This document shows, piece after piece, positions 46,546 through 57,539 of a DNA stretch of 64,000 bases (position 1 is its first letter; each line of letters starts with the position of its first letter). The stretch comes from Mycobacterium sp. DL440 (GTDB taxonomy: Bacteria; Actinomycetota; Actinomycetes; Mycobacteriales; Mycobacteriaceae). The stretch lies in assembly GCF_011745145.1 (NCBI RefSeq), contig NZ_CP050191.1, positions 3,508,804-3,572,803 of the forward strand, written 5' to 3'. Made by a program: the position numbers and the translations under genes. The notes beneath the pieces are model-generated. The model searched no databases. It was not told where the DNA came from and saw nothing but the letters and a program-made list of their open reading frames with translations.

Positions 46546-47403
46546 TCATGAGCCGTCCGGTTCGTTCCCGCCCGGCTCGGCCACCAGGTGCTTGGCGGTG
46601 GTGAAGACGTCGTCCAGCATGGCAGGCGTGAGCCGGCCGGTGAAGGTGTTCTGCTGGCTGGGGTGAAAGCAGCCCAACAGCGTGACCGGGCCGAACGCCG
46701 AGGTCAGCGTCACCGTCGCACCGTGGCCGAACTTGGGCGCCGGTTTGACGTTCGAGCCGATCAACTCCAGTGCGGCTCGCCACGCGAACCCACCCAACGC
46801 GATGACCACTCGCACCGACGGTCCCACCAACCGCCATTCGGCCTGCAGCCAGGGCGCACAGGTGGCCCGCTCGGCCGGGGTGGGCGCATTGGCCGGCGGT
46901 GCGCAGCGCACCGCGGCGGCCATCCGGGTGTCGATCAGCTGCATGCCGTCGGCGGCGTCGACGCACACCGCCTGGTTCGCCAGCCCGGCCCGGTACAACG
47001 CGGCGAACAGGAAATCCCCGGACCGGTCCCCGGTGAACACCCGTCCGGTGCGATTGGCGCCGTGGGCGGCCGGAGCCAGCCCGACGATGAAGATGCCCGG
47101 ACTCTCCGCACCGAACCCCGTTGCCGGCCGACCCCAATATGGTTGATCGGCAAAGGATTTCCGTTTGGCCACCGCCACCTCTTCACGCCAGGTGACCAGC
47201 CGCGGGCAGGCCCGGCACACCGAGACCAGCGCGTCCAGCTCCGGGACAGTGGGCACCCGGGCGGCCAGCCGCCGCACCTGCGCGGCGGTCTTGGCCACCG
47301 GGGTCGACGCATCGGCCGGATCACCGGGCCAGCCCGAGCCTGGCGGCACCGGCGAGGTGAACAGGACCCCGGTCCTTGGATGTTGAAGTTGTGGGATCAA
47401 CAC
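46546..47403 (-). CDS. udgB: Uracil-DNA glycosylase family 5 (UdgB)
   Basis: 285 residues from GTG 47403. The four-cysteine iron-sulfur site is suggested by [13 protein letters not shown] and TCAPW; the active-site loop is [15 protein letters not shown], and the C-terminal His motif is [11 protein letters not shown]. Family 5 enzymes excise uracil and other deaminated bases and lack the Asp/Asn catalytic residue of Ung. Position matches Rv1259, divergent from the Tap efflux gene. Confidence 0.93.
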   Translation of the reverse strand: MLIPQLQHPRTGVLFTSPVPPGSGWPGDPADASTPVAKTAAQVRRLAARVPTVPELDALVSVCRACPRLVTWREEVAVAKRKSFADQPYWGRPATGFGAESPGIFIVGLAPAAHGANRTGRVFTGDRSGDFLFAALYRAGLANQAVCVDAADGMQLIDTRMAAAVRCAPPANAPTPAERATCAPWLQAEWRLVGPSVRVVIALGGFAWRAALELIGSNVKPAPKFGHGATVTLTSAFGPVTLLGCFHPSQQNTFTGRLTPAMLDDVFTTAKHLVAEPGGNEPDGS

Positions 47404-47471
47404 GGGTCCACTGTGCCGGAAATTCCGTCGCGGCAGGGGCGGGCACGCTGTTAGATTCGCCGCGATACCCC

Positions 47472-48701
47472 ATGACGAACACCGAGCGCGGCCCCCTGCG
47501 GCTGATCCTGTTCGCCGCGTTGATGGCCGGCGCAGGCAACGGCATCACGATTGTCGCGTTCCCGTGGCTGGTGTTGCAACGCAACGGATCCGCGCTCGAC
47601 GCATCGATTGTCGCGATGGCCGGGACACTGCCGCTGTTGGTCGCCACGCTGATCGCCGGGGCCGCGGTCGATTATCTGGGCCGGCGACGGGTCTCGATGA
47701 TCTCGGATCTGCTGTCGGCCCTGTCGGTCGCCGCGGTTCCGATGCTGGCCCTGATATTCGGGGTGGACGCGGTCAATGTCGCGGTGCTCGCGGGCCTGGC
47801 CGCGCTCGGTGCCTTCTTCGATCCGGCCGGGATGACCGCACGCGAAACCATGCTGCCCGAGGCCGCCGGCCGGGCCGGCTGGACTCTGGATCACGCGAAC
47901 AGCGTGTACGAGGCGGTGTTCAACCTGGCCTACATCGTCGGGCCCGGCATCGGCGGCCTGCTGATCGCCAGCCTCGGCGGGATCAACACCATGTGGGTGA
48001 CGGCCGGGCTGTTCTGCTGCTCGATCCTGGCCATCTCGGTGCTGCGGCTGGAAGGAGCGGGCACCCCGGACCGCACGATGCTGACCGAAGGTGTGCTCGC
48101 GGGCATCGTCGAAGGGCTGCGATTCGTCTGGCACACACCGGTATTGCGCACCCTGGCGATCGTCGACCTGGTGGCCACCGGGCTGTACATGCCGATGGAA
48201 TCCGTCTTGTTCCCGAAGTACTTCACCGACCGCAACGAGCCCACCGAGCTGGGCTGGGTGTTGATGGCGCTGAGCATCGGCGGACTGCTCGGTGCGCTCG
48301 GTTACGCCGTGCTGTCCAGATACATGAGCCGACGGGCCGCCATGCTGACCGCGGTGATCACGTTGGGGGTGGCGATGACGGTGATCGCGTTCCTGCCGCC
48401 GCTTCCGCTGATCCTGGTGCTGTGCGCGATCGTCGGGTTCGTCTACGGGCCGATCGCGCCCATCTACAACTACGTCATGCAGACCACCGCACCGCAGCAC
48501 CTGCGCGGCCGGGTGGTCGGGGTGATGGGGTCACTGGCCTACGCTGCGGGCCCGCTGGGTCTGATCCTGGCCGGGCCGCTGGCCGACGCCGCCGGCCTGC
48601 ACGCGACGTTCCTGGCCCTGGCCCTGCCGATGCTGCTGCTCGGCCTGGTCGCGGTGTTCCTGCCGGCGCTGCGTGCGCTGGACCTAGCATCGAAGCCGTG
48701 A
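47472..48701 (+). CDS. tap: Tap-like MFS multidrug efflux pump (Rv1258c-like)
   Basis: 409 residues from ATG 47472 with twelve membrane helices and MFS signature [14 protein letters not shown] between helices 2 and 3. Its position between udgB and an FAD-linked dehydrogenase matches Rv1258c, the Tap pump that exports tetracycline and aminoglycosides in M. tuberculosis. The downstream gene starts inside its stop (GTGA), so the pump and dehydrogenase are made together. Confidence 0.88.
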   Translation: MTNTERGPLRLILFAALMAGAGNGITIVAFPWLVLQRNGSALDASIVAMAGTLPLLVATLIAGAAVDYLGRRRVSMISDLLSALSVAAVPMLALIFGVDAVNVAVLAGLAALGAFFDPAGMTARETMLPEAAGRAGWTLDHANSVYEAVFNLAYIVGPGIGGLLIASLGGINTMWVTAGLFCCSILAISVLRLEGAGTPDRTMLTEGVLAGIVEGLRFVWHTPVLRTLAIVDLVATGLYMPMESVLFPKYFTDRNEPTELGWVLMALSIGGLLGALGYAVLSRYMSRRAAMLTAVITLGVAMTVIAFLPPLPLILVLCAIVGFVYGPIAPIYNYVMQTTAPQHLRGRVVGVMGSLAYAAGPLGLILAGPLADAAGLHATFLALALPMLLLGLVAVFLPALRALDLASKP

Positions 48702-50065
48702 ATGCCGCCGCATTGCCGATGCTGATCAGCGAACTCCCCGAAGGTGTCGTCGTCACCGACCCCGACATCCTGGCCTCCTACCGCCAGGACCGGGCCGCCG
48801 ATCCGGCGGCGGGCACCCCTCTGGCCGTGGTCCGGCCCAACCGCACCGAGGAAGTCCAGACCGTGCTGCGCTGGGCCGGCGAGCACCAGGTGGCCGTGGT
48901 ACCCCGCGGCGCCGGGACCGGATTGTCCGGCGGCGCGACCGCCCTCGACGGCGGGATCGTGCTGTCCACCGAGAAGATGCGCGACATCACCGTCGACCCG
49001 ATCACCCGTACCGCAGTCGTGCAGCCCGGCCTGCTCAATGCAGAGGTGAAGAAAGCCGTTGCCGCACAAGGACTCTGGTACCCACCCGACCCGTCTTCGT
49101 TTGAGATCTGCAGCATCGGCGGCAATGTCGCCACCAACGCGGGCGGGCTGTGCTGCGTCAAGTACGGCGTGACCACGGACTACGTGCTCGGCCTGCAGGT
49201 GGTGCTGGCCGACGGCACCGCGGTGCGGCTGGGCGGCCCACGGCTGAAAGACGTTGCGGGACTGAGCCTCACCAAGCTGTTCGTCGGTAGCGAGGGAACC
49301 CTGGGCGTGGTCACCGAGGCGACGCTCCGGTTGCTGCCGCCGCAACACACCCCGTGCACCGTGGTGGCCACCTTCGATTCCGTGGAAGCCGCCTCGAACT
49401 CGGTCGTGAAAATCACCGGCAAGATCCGGCCGTCCATGCTGGAGTTCATGGACGCGGTGGCGATCAACGCCGTCGAAGACAAGCTCAAGATGGGCCTGGA
49501 CCGCAACGCCGCGGCGATGATGGTGGCGGCCTCCGACGATCGAGGCGCCGCCGGTGCCGACGATGTTGCCTTCATGGCCGAGGTGTTCACCGAATGCGGG
49601 GCCACCGAGGTGTTCTCCACCTCCGACGCCGAGGAGGGCGAGGCGTTCGTGGCGGCCCGCCGCTTCGCCATCCCGGCCGTGGAGGCCAAGGGGTCACTGC
49701 TGTTGGAGGACGTCGGGGTCCCGCTGCCCGCACTGGCCGAACTGGTCAGCGGGGTGGCCGACATCGCCGCGCATCGGCGACTGCTGATCTCGGTGATCGC
49801 CCACGCCGGTGACGGCAACACCCACCCGCTGATCGTGTTCGACCCGTCGGACGCCGACGAGGCGCAGCGGGCCCAGCTGGCGTTCGGCGAGATCATGGAT
49901 CTCGCCGTCGGCCTGGGCGGCACCATCACCGGCGAGCACGGCGTGGGACGGCTCAAGCAGCCGTGGCTCGCCGGTCAGATCGGCCCGGACGCCATGGAAC
50001 TCAACCGACGGATCAAGAATGCGCTGGACCCGCAGAACATCCTCAATCCCGGCGCAGCGATCTGA
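48698..50065 (+). CDS. FAD-binding 2-hydroxyacid dehydrogenase (GlcD-like, Rv1257c-like)
   Basis: 455 residues from GTG 48698. The PCMH-type FAD domain is visible as VVPRGAGTGLSGGAT and SIGGNVATNAGG, and the C-terminal FAD-oxidase domain contains HAGDGNTHP and TGEHGVGRLKQPW. These enzymes oxidise glycolate, D-lactate or related 2-hydroxyacids. Coupled to tap, as Rv1257c is to Rv1258c. A second GlcD-like gene of the same length lies at 61603. Confidence 0.92.
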   Translation: MNAAALPMLISELPEGVVVTDPDILASYRQDRAADPAAGTPLAVVRPNRTEEVQTVLRWAGEHQVAVVPRGAGTGLSGGATALDGGIVLSTEKMRDITVDPITRTAVVQPGLLNAEVKKAVAAQGLWYPPDPSSFEICSIGGNVATNAGGLCCVKYGVTTDYVLGLQVVLADGTAVRLGGPRLKDVAGLSLTKLFVGSEGTLGVVTEATLRLLPPQHTPCTVVATFDSVEAASNSVVKITGKIRPSMLEFMDAVAINAVEDKLKMGLDRNAAAMMVAASDDRGAAGADDVAFMAEVFTECGATEVFSTSDAEEGEAFVAARRFAIPAVEAKGSLLLEDVGVPLPALAELVSGVADIAAHRRLLISVIAHAGDGNTHPLIVFDPSDADEAQRAQLAFGEIMDLAVGLGGTITGEHGVGRLKQPWLAGQIGPDAMELNRRIKNALDPQNILNPGAAI

Positions 50066-50072
50066 GCTCGTC

Positions 50073-50945
50073 TCAGGCGACGCCGAGCAGAGCCAGTAGC
50101 TCGTTGGTGCGCCACCAGATCAGCGCGGCGAACAATACGGCGAACGCCACCGAGACACCGATCTGGATGGCAGTTCGACGCGCACGCGGGGCATACACGT
50201 AGGCCGCGGCGATCCCCGCTCCGGTGATCAGTCCGCCGATGTGGCCCTGCCAGCTGATCGCCCCGGTCCCGAGTGCGGGCCCGGCGAAGGTGAAGACCAG
50301 GTTGATGATGACGACGGCTGCGATCGAGCGGACGTCGAGGTTGAGCTTGCGGGCCACCACGAAGATCGCGCCGAACAGGCCGAAGATCGCACCCGAGGCT
50401 CCGGCGGTCGCGCTGTTCAGCGGGGACAGCAGGTACACCAGCACCGAACCGCCGAGCCCGCTGAGCGCGTACAGCGCGCCGAACCGTAACCGGCCCAACC
50501 ACTGCTCCAGCGGCGGCCCCACCACATACAGCGCCCACATGTTGAACAGCAGATGCATGGCGCCGTAGTGCAGGAACATCGAGGTCACCAGCCGGTAGTA
50601 CTGGTCGTGCACGGCGATGCCCGGTGGCCACAGCGTGAGTTCGGTCTTGAGTCCCCCAACCGCCAACTCGAGCACGAACATCACCACGTTGACCGCGATC
50701 AGCGAGTAGGTCAGGATCGGCGGCCCGGTGCGGGCCACCCCGCCGAACTGCGTGCGTGTTGCCTGCACCGACTTGGCACCCTCGTTGACGCAATCCACAC
50801 ACTGATGGCCCACGGCCGCTGAGCGCATGCACTCCGGACACACGGGGCGCTGGCAGCGGGCGCATCGCACATAGGTGGGGCGGTCCGGATGCCGGTAACA
50901 CGTCGGCGTCTGGGCAGGTAGCTGCGGCGCGTCAGGGGTGCTCAT
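50073..50945 (-). CDS. Rhomboid intramembrane serine protease with N-terminal zinc-binding segment
   Basis: 290 residues from ATG 50945. Residues 16-55 carry Cys/His pairs (TCYRHPDRPTYVRCARCQRP, then CPECMRS and QCVDCV), a B-box-like zinc module. The rhomboid core has MHLLFNMWALY, the catalytic serine in GASGAIFGLFG near residue 187, and the catalytic histidine in WQGHIGGLITG near 233. It cleaves membrane-protein substrates within the lipid bilayer. It is inserted between genes equivalent to Rv1257c and Rv1256c, so the position is non-ancestral or lost in M. tuberculosis. Confidence 0.92.
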   Translation of the reverse strand: MSTPDAPQLPAQTPTCYRHPDRPTYVRCARCQRPVCPECMRSAAVGHQCVDCVNEGAKSVQATRTQFGGVARTGPPILTYSLIAVNVVMFVLELAVGGLKTELTLWPPGIAVHDQYYRLVTSMFLHYGAMHLLFNMWALYVVGPPLEQWLGRLRFGALYALSGLGGSVLVYLLSPLNSATAGASGAIFGLFGAIFVVARKLNLDVRSIAAVVIINLVFTFAGPALGTGAISWQGHIGGLITGAGIAAAYVYAPRARRTAIQIGVSVAFAVLFAALIWWRTNELLALLGVA

Positions 50946-51004
50946 CACGCCCGAGCCTAATGCGGGCCAGCGCAATCCCGAGAACGGCCCGACGGGCCCA
51001 CCAT

Positions 51005-51021
51005 TGACATCAATGCTGTCA
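51005..51021. promoter_or_regulatory. Inverted repeat upstream of cyp130
   Basis: TGACA-N7-TGTCA, 18 bp before the P450 start and overlapping a TTGACA -35-like hexamer (51004-51009). A further TGTC...GACA pair follows up to the start codon. Candidate operator for the TetR regulator encoded downstream. Confidence 0.35.
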
Positions 51022-51039
51022 GTGTCGTACCAATAAGAC

Positions 51040-52281
51040 ATGGCATCGACTTTGTCTCACAGCCCGGCTCGGTTCCAGCCCGCCGACGCCGACACCTGGC
51101 CCAACCCTTGGCCCATGTATGCCGCGCTGCGCGACCACGATCCGGTGCACCACGTGGTGCCCGAAGGGGCTCCGGAGCACGACTACTACGTGCTTTCCCG
51201 GCACGCCGACATCTGGGCGGCCGCCCGTGACCACGGCACCTTTTCCTCCGCACAGGGCCTGACGGTCACCTACGGCGAGCTGGACATGATCGGGCTCGCC
51301 GACAACCCGCCGTTTGTCATGCAAGACCCACCGGTGCACACCGAGTTCCGCAAGCTGGTCTCGCGCGGGTTCACCCCGCGCCAGGTGGAAGCGGTGGAGC
51401 CGAAGGTGCGGGAGTTCGTCATCGAGCGCCTCGAGGGGTTGCGCTCGAATGGCGGCGGGGACATCGCCGCCGAGTTGTTCAAGCCGCTGCCCTCGATGGT
51501 CGTCGCGCACTACCTCGGGGTACCCGAGTCGGACCGCGACCAGTTCGACGGCTGGACCGACGCCATCGTCGCGGCCAACAGTTCGGCAGGCGGCATCACC
51601 GCGGCGATGGGTACCGCCGGCGCCGCGGTGGCCTCGATGATGGGCTACTTCTCCGAGCTCATCGAGCGGCGTCGTCGCGAGCCCGGGGACGACACGATCT
51701 CGCACCTGGTCGCGGCGGGCCAAGAAGAAGGAGCGGCGGACGTCGTTGATCTGCTGTCGATCCTCGCGTTCACATTCACCATGGTCACCGGCGGCAACGA
51801 CACCACGACCGGAATGCTCGGCGGCACAGTGCAACTCCTACAGCAGCGGCCGGATCAGCGCCGGCTCCTGATCGACGATCCCGAGCTGATCCCGGAGGCA
51901 ATCGACGAGTTCCTGCGGCTCACCTCCCCGGTGCAGGGCCTGGCCCGCACCACCACCCGCGACGTCATCATCGGCGACACCACCATCCCGGCCGGGCGCA
52001 AGACGCTGCTGCTGTACGGCTCGGGCAACCGCGACGAGCGTGAATTCGGCGACAGCGCAGCAGAACTCGATGTCCGACGTGCGCCGCGCAACATCCTGAC
52101 CTTCAGCCACGGCGCACACTTCTGCCTCGGCGCGGCCGCCGCCCGGATGCAGTCCCGGGTGGCACTGACCGAATTACTCTCGCACTACCCCGATTTCGAG
52201 GTCGATCTGGACGCGGTGACGTGGGCAGGCGGCAGCTACGTGCGGCGGCCGGTGTCGGTGCCGTTCCGAGCCGGGGCCTGA
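51040..52281 (+). CDS. cyp130: Cytochrome P450 (CYP130-like)
   Basis: 413 residues. Heme-thiolate motif FSHGAHFCLGAAAARMQ near the C-terminus; I-helix oxygen-activation motif VTGGNDTTTGM; ExxR-type helix K region around EFLRLTSPVQG. Its place between a GlcD-like gene and a TetR gene matches Rv1256c (CYP130). Physiological substrate unknown. Coupled to the TetR gene by a TGATG overlap. Confidence 0.9.
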   Translation: MASTLSHSPARFQPADADTWPNPWPMYAALRDHDPVHHVVPEGAPEHDYYVLSRHADIWAAARDHGTFSSAQGLTVTYGELDMIGLADNPPFVMQDPPVHTEFRKLVSRGFTPRQVEAVEPKVREFVIERLEGLRSNGGGDIAAELFKPLPSMVVAHYLGVPESDRDQFDGWTDAIVAANSSAGGITAAMGTAGAAVASMMGYFSELIERRRREPGDDTISHLVAAGQEEGAADVVDLLSILAFTFTMVTGGNDTTTGMLGGTVQLLQQRPDQRRLLIDDPELIPEAIDEFLRLTSPVQGLARTTTRDVIIGDTTIPAGRKTLLLYGSGNRDEREFGDSAAELDVRRAPRNILTFSHGAHFCLGAAAARMQSRVALTELLSHYPDFEVDLDAVTWAGGSYVRRPVSVPFRAGA

Positions 52282-52895
52282 TGCCCCGCGACTGGTTGTC
52301 GGCCCGGCGGTCCGAAGTGGCCGCCGACCACATCCTCGACGCCGCCGACGTGCTGTTTACCCAGCAGAACGCGGCGACCGTCGGCATGCACGAGATCGCG
52401 GCGGCCGCAGGCTGTTCCCGCGCCACGCTGTACCGCTACTTCGAGAATCGCGATGCGCTCTACACCGCCTATGTGCACCGCGAGGCACGGCGGTTGTACG
52501 AAGAGGTCAGCGAGCAGGTGGCCGCGGTCACCGATCCGGCGCAACGTCTGATCGAGGGCGTGCTCACCGCGCTGAACGCGGTGCGCGACAGCCCGGCACT
52601 GTCCTCGTGGTTCGCCGCCGCGCAGCGGCCGATCGGTGGCGAGATGGCCGAACACTCCGAGGTGATCCGCGCGCTGGTGGAGGGCTTCGTACGTTCGCTC
52701 GCCAGCGCCGGCGGAGCCGGCAATTCAGCCGGAGCAGGCGCAGCCGACGACGAGGTGGGCCGGCGAGCCCGCTGGTTGGTGCGGGTCATGGTGTCGCTGC
52801 TGGTCTTCCCGGGCGGCGACGAGGCCGACGAGCGCACGATGCTGGCCGAGTTCGTCGCTCCGTTGGTCATCCCGGGACAAGTACCCGCCGAGTAG
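52281..52895 (+). CDS. TetR family transcriptional regulator (Rv1255c-like)
   Basis: 204 residues from ATG 52281, overlapping the P450 stop by one base. N-terminal helix-turn-helix with IAAAAGCSRATLYRYFENRD (about 39-58), C-terminal helical ligand pocket with a Gly/Ala-rich insert near residue 155. Co-transcribed with cyp130, so it probably senses the P450 substrate or product and autoregulates the pair. Confidence 0.92.
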   Translation: MPRDWLSARRSEVAADHILDAADVLFTQQNAATVGMHEIAAAAGCSRATLYRYFENRDALYTAYVHREARRLYEEVSEQVAAVTDPAQRLIEGVLTALNAVRDSPALSSWFAAAQRPIGGEMAEHSEVIRALVEGFVRSLASAGGAGNSAGAGAADDEVGRRARWLVRVMVSLLVFPGGDEADERTMLAEFVAPLVIPGQVPAE

Positions 52896-52940
52896 CCGAT
52901 TGCCGCGCGGGACAGGCTCACCTGCCCCATACTTTCGAAT

Positions 52941-53777
52941 ATGGCCAGTCACCCGACGCCATTTTCGCCGGTACCGGCGGTCACCAGCATCGCCGAGGTG
53001 GTCTCGGCCATCGACACGATCACCGACTGGGCCGTGGAAAACTCAAGCCGGCTGGGCTATTTCGCCGCCCTGTACAAGCGGATCACCATCGCGGTCGGCA
53101 CCGCCGTCGAGGACGGGGCATTCGAGGACGGGCCTCGGATGGACCGGCTGGACGCGGCGTTCGCGTCCCGGTACTTCGATGCACTGAACGGCTACTTCCA
53201 CCCCGGCAGGTACCCGAAACCCACCCGGTCGTGGCGCGCCACCTTCGAGTGGGCCGACAAACCCGCGCCGATCATCGTGCAGCACATGCTCGCCGGGGTC
53301 ACGGCCCACATCGTGCTCGACCTCGGCATCGCGGTACAGGGGCTCGTCGGCGCGGGCCGACTGCCCTCGCTGCACAAGGATTTCGATACCATCAACGCGG
53401 TCCTGGCGAGCCAGATAGCCGGGGTGGTCAACGACATCAACGAACTGTCACCGGCGCTGACCGACATCTATGCCGTGCTGCAGCAGCATCAGATCTTCGT
53501 CCTGAACGAGGCCATCCGATCGCTGCGTGACAGCGCATGGCGGTTCGCCACCGTGCTGGCGCTGGAACCTGGATTTGCGCGGGCACCGACGATCTGGGCA
53601 CGAGACCTACAGGTGAGCCGGCAGGCGCAGGCGGTGTTCGATCCACCCAGCTTGGTCGGCGCCTTCGACCTGGCCATCAAGGAGATCGCGGCACGCGAGA
53701 GCCGCGATGTGGCCCGCAACGTCCAGGTGCTCGACGAGATCGCCGGGACGCCGGCCCCGATCCAGACGGCGTTGTGA
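52941..53777 (+). CDS. DUF5995 family protein
   Basis: 278 residues. The conserved helical core is visible: YFAALYKRITIAVGTAVEDG, RSWRATFEWADKP and VQHMLAGVTAHIVLDLGIAV, the last carrying the paired His/Asp typical of DUF5995. Such residues suggest a metal-binding helical bundle, but the function is unknown. It follows the tetR gene by 45 bp and converges on the siderophore-interacting protein gene. Confidence 0.82.
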   Translation: MASHPTPFSPVPAVTSIAEVVSAIDTITDWAVENSSRLGYFAALYKRITIAVGTAVEDGAFEDGPRMDRLDAAFASRYFDALNGYFHPGRYPKPTRSWRATFEWADKPAPIIVQHMLAGVTAHIVLDLGIAVQGLVGAGRLPSLHKDFDTINAVLASQIAGVVNDINELSPALTDIYAVLQQHQIFVLNEAIRSLRDSAWRFATVLALEPGFARAPTIWARDLQVSRQAQAVFDPPSLVGAFDLAIKEIAARESRDVARNVQVLDEIAGTPAPIQTAL

Positions 53778-53780
53778 GCC

Positions 53781-53797
53781 GGGTGGTCAGGCCACCC
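53781..53797. terminator. Short GC hairpin between convergent genes
   Basis: GGGTGG-TCAGG-CCACCC, a 6-bp perfect stem directly after the DUF5995 stop and overlapping the stop of the convergent gene. Possible bidirectional terminator; short and without a T-tract. Confidence 0.35.
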
Positions 53798-54497
53798 AGT
53801 AAGCCTGCGCCTTGATGGATTTGCGCGGGATCCCATACTCCTCACGGAAGACGCGCGCCACCGCCCGAGTGGTGCGGTTGTTGCAGGCGACCCAGCCGAA
53901 GTGGTCAGAGGCGTCGAACGCCGACGCGCTGACGGTCTCCAGCAGATCCTCTTCCACCCGGTCCACCCAGATGATCTCCGCGCCACCGGTGACCGGCAGT
54001 TCGCGGTCGTCGTCGTACCCGGCCTCCAGGAATACCCAGGCCGGGGTGTCCCCGATCGCCTCCAGCAGTGAGTTGATGGCCGGAAGCGACGCGGTGTCGC
54101 CGACGATGACGTATCCGGCCGGCATAGGTTCGGGCAGCGTGAAGTTGCTGCCGAGGACCGTCACGTCCAGAACGTCTCCGGGCTGGGCCGAGCGTGCCCA
54201 GCGAGTGGCGATGCCGTCGTGCATCGCGAAATCGATGTCGACGGTTCCGGCCTGCGGATCAGGGTTGACCAGCGTGTAGCCACGTTGATGAGCCTTGCCC
54301 GCGTCAGGGAACCACGCCCGCACCCACATCGTCGGGTGCACCCGCTGTTCGGCAAGCAACCGCTCGGCGCTGAAGTGCAGCCTGAGGTAGTTCGGTGTGA
54401 GCTCGGTACGGCCCGACACCGTCAGTTCGTAGTCGCCGCCACGCCAGAGTTTGACCAGGGCTCCTTCCAGCCCGCGCGACGCCTTCTGCTCACCCAT
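53787..54497 (-). CDS. Siderophore-interacting FAD protein (ferric-siderophore reductase type)
   Basis: 236 residues; the ATG at 54497 follows GGAGAGG by 5 nt and is preferred over an ATG at 54518. The N-terminal FAD-binding beta barrel contains RGYTLVNPDPQAGTVDIDF and the NAD(P)H-like domain starts GYVIVGDTASLPAINSLLE. This is the SIP family, which reduces Fe(III) in imported siderophores to free the metal. An IdeR box lies 22 bp upstream of the start, which fits iron-starvation induction. Confidence 0.9.
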   Translation of the reverse strand: MGEQKASRGLEGALVKLWRGGDYELTVSGRTELTPNYLRLHFSAERLLAEQRVHPTMWVRAWFPDAGKAHQRGYTLVNPDPQAGTVDIDFAMHDGIATRWARSAQPGDVLDVTVLGSNFTLPEPMPAGYVIVGDTASLPAINSLLEAIGDTPAWVFLEAGYDDDRELPVTGGAEIIWVDRVEEDLLETVSASAFDASDHFGWVACNNRTTRAVARVFREEYGIPRKSIKAQAYWVA

Positions 54498-54519
54498 GCG
54501 CACCTCTCCGTGATCCATG

Positions 54520-54538
54520 TTAGGTAAGCATACCCTAA
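54520..54538 (-). promoter_or_regulatory. IdeR (iron) box upstream of the siderophore-interacting protein gene
   Basis: TTAGGTAAGCATACCCTAA matches the mycobacterial IdeR consensus TTAGGTTAGGCTAACCTAA at 15 of 19 positions, including both outer TTAGGT/CCTAA arms. It is 22 bp before the start, where Fe-IdeR would block the promoter. Not shared with another start on the plus strand. Confidence 0.85.
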
Positions 54539-54546
54539 CTAGAAGG

Positions 54547-55712
54547 TCAGGAGCGGACGCGCGTGAACCGATGCAGCAGCCAGGCCGCCGGAACGGTGAA
54601 CACCATCGTGAGCACAAACAGGTTGAACATCGACCCCGTGTAGACCGGATCCCGCATCACCTCGACCATGACCAGCTCCATGATCATCAGGTGGATCAGG
54701 AAGATCTCGTAGGAGATCTCACCGAGAAAGACCATCGGCCGCGAAGCGAGAAATCGGTTGTACCAACCGCGGTCGCCGAGCGCGGGCGGCGCCACCAGCA
54801 AGGCCGCGATCACCGCGTAGAAGAACGTCTTGACCAACGCCTCGCTCAACTTGGCGGGCGACGTGGTCGGCTCCCCCGCGAGCGGCGTCGACGCGATGAA
54901 GTAACAGACCACGGCCAACGGCACACACACCATGGCGTAGCCGCGAACCTTGATTTGCGCCAGCACCGTCAGGGCCATCCCTGCCACGAACCAGGCCATG
55001 TACGTGGGTAGCCACAACCGGGCGCCGTCGGGCAGGTTCGTCGAATCGTGCACGATCGTCAGCCACACGGGCGACACCGCGGCCAGCACCGCCAGGCCGA
55101 AGAACAGCAGCCCCGGCCGCCAGCGCCGGCGGCACAACACCACCAGCAGCAGATAGGCCACCAGCGGCAACGCAACGTAGAACGCCGCCTCCACCGCCAA
55201 GCTCCACATCTGGGTCAGCCCCTGATGCAGATAGGCGAACAGATAGTTGTCGGTGTAGATCTGGGACAGCGTCAGATTGCGGAACAGACCCATCCAGGTG
55301 TGACCGGGGTTCGGCCCGGCGGTGCGAAAGTGGTAGAGCAGATAGGCGATCAGCACCGTGACCACATAGGCCGGCATGATCCGTCGGACCCGGTGCCAGG
55401 CATAGCGGCGGACGGACGGCACGTCGCCACCCGTGGCCGCGGCCTTTACCCACGGACGGAACAACAGAAAACCGCTGAGCACGAAGAAGATCGGCACACC
55501 GATCTCGGCGCGCGAATACACCAGCCCGAGATAGCCCTGCCCGTACTTGCCGGTCGTGTAGGCCGCGTGTGTCAGCACCACCAGAATGGCGGCCACCGCG
55601 CGGATCCCGGTCAGTGACGCCACGCGTCGGGACCCAGAACCCCCGGGGGCCACCGCGTCTACCGACTCGAGGCCACCCTGATCCGACGGATCCGTCACGC
55701 TGCGGGAAACCG

Positions 55713-55716
<4 letters not shown>
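54547..55716 (-). CDS. Acyltransferase family 3 membrane protein (Rv1254-like)
   Basis: 389 residues with about ten membrane helices. The OafA-type motifs are present: LTGIRAVAAILVVLTHAAY with catalytic His, and GVPIFFVLSGFLLFRPW. These proteins acetylate or acylate sugars of cell-envelope glycans or glycolipids. Start overlaps the deaD stop (ATGA), so it is translated with the helicase despite the unrelated function, as in Rv1253-Rv1254. Confidence 0.92.
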
Positions 55717-57452
<1,736 letters not shown>

Positions 57453-57505
57453 CGGTTCAGAAGTCTAGTGCCAATCGAACGAAATCCCGGCCGCGCGCCT
57501 GCACA

Positions 57506-57520
57506 ACCCCGCAGCGGGGT
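57506..57520. promoter_or_regulatory. 15-bp palindrome in the deaD/lprE divergent region
   Basis: ACCCCGC-A-GCGGGGT, a perfect palindrome with a single central base. It lies 54 bp upstream of deaD and 20 bp upstream of lprE. It could be an operator or a 5' UTR hairpin; a factor is not known. Confidence 0.35.
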
Positions 57521-57539
57521 CACGGTAGGTTGCCCAACT

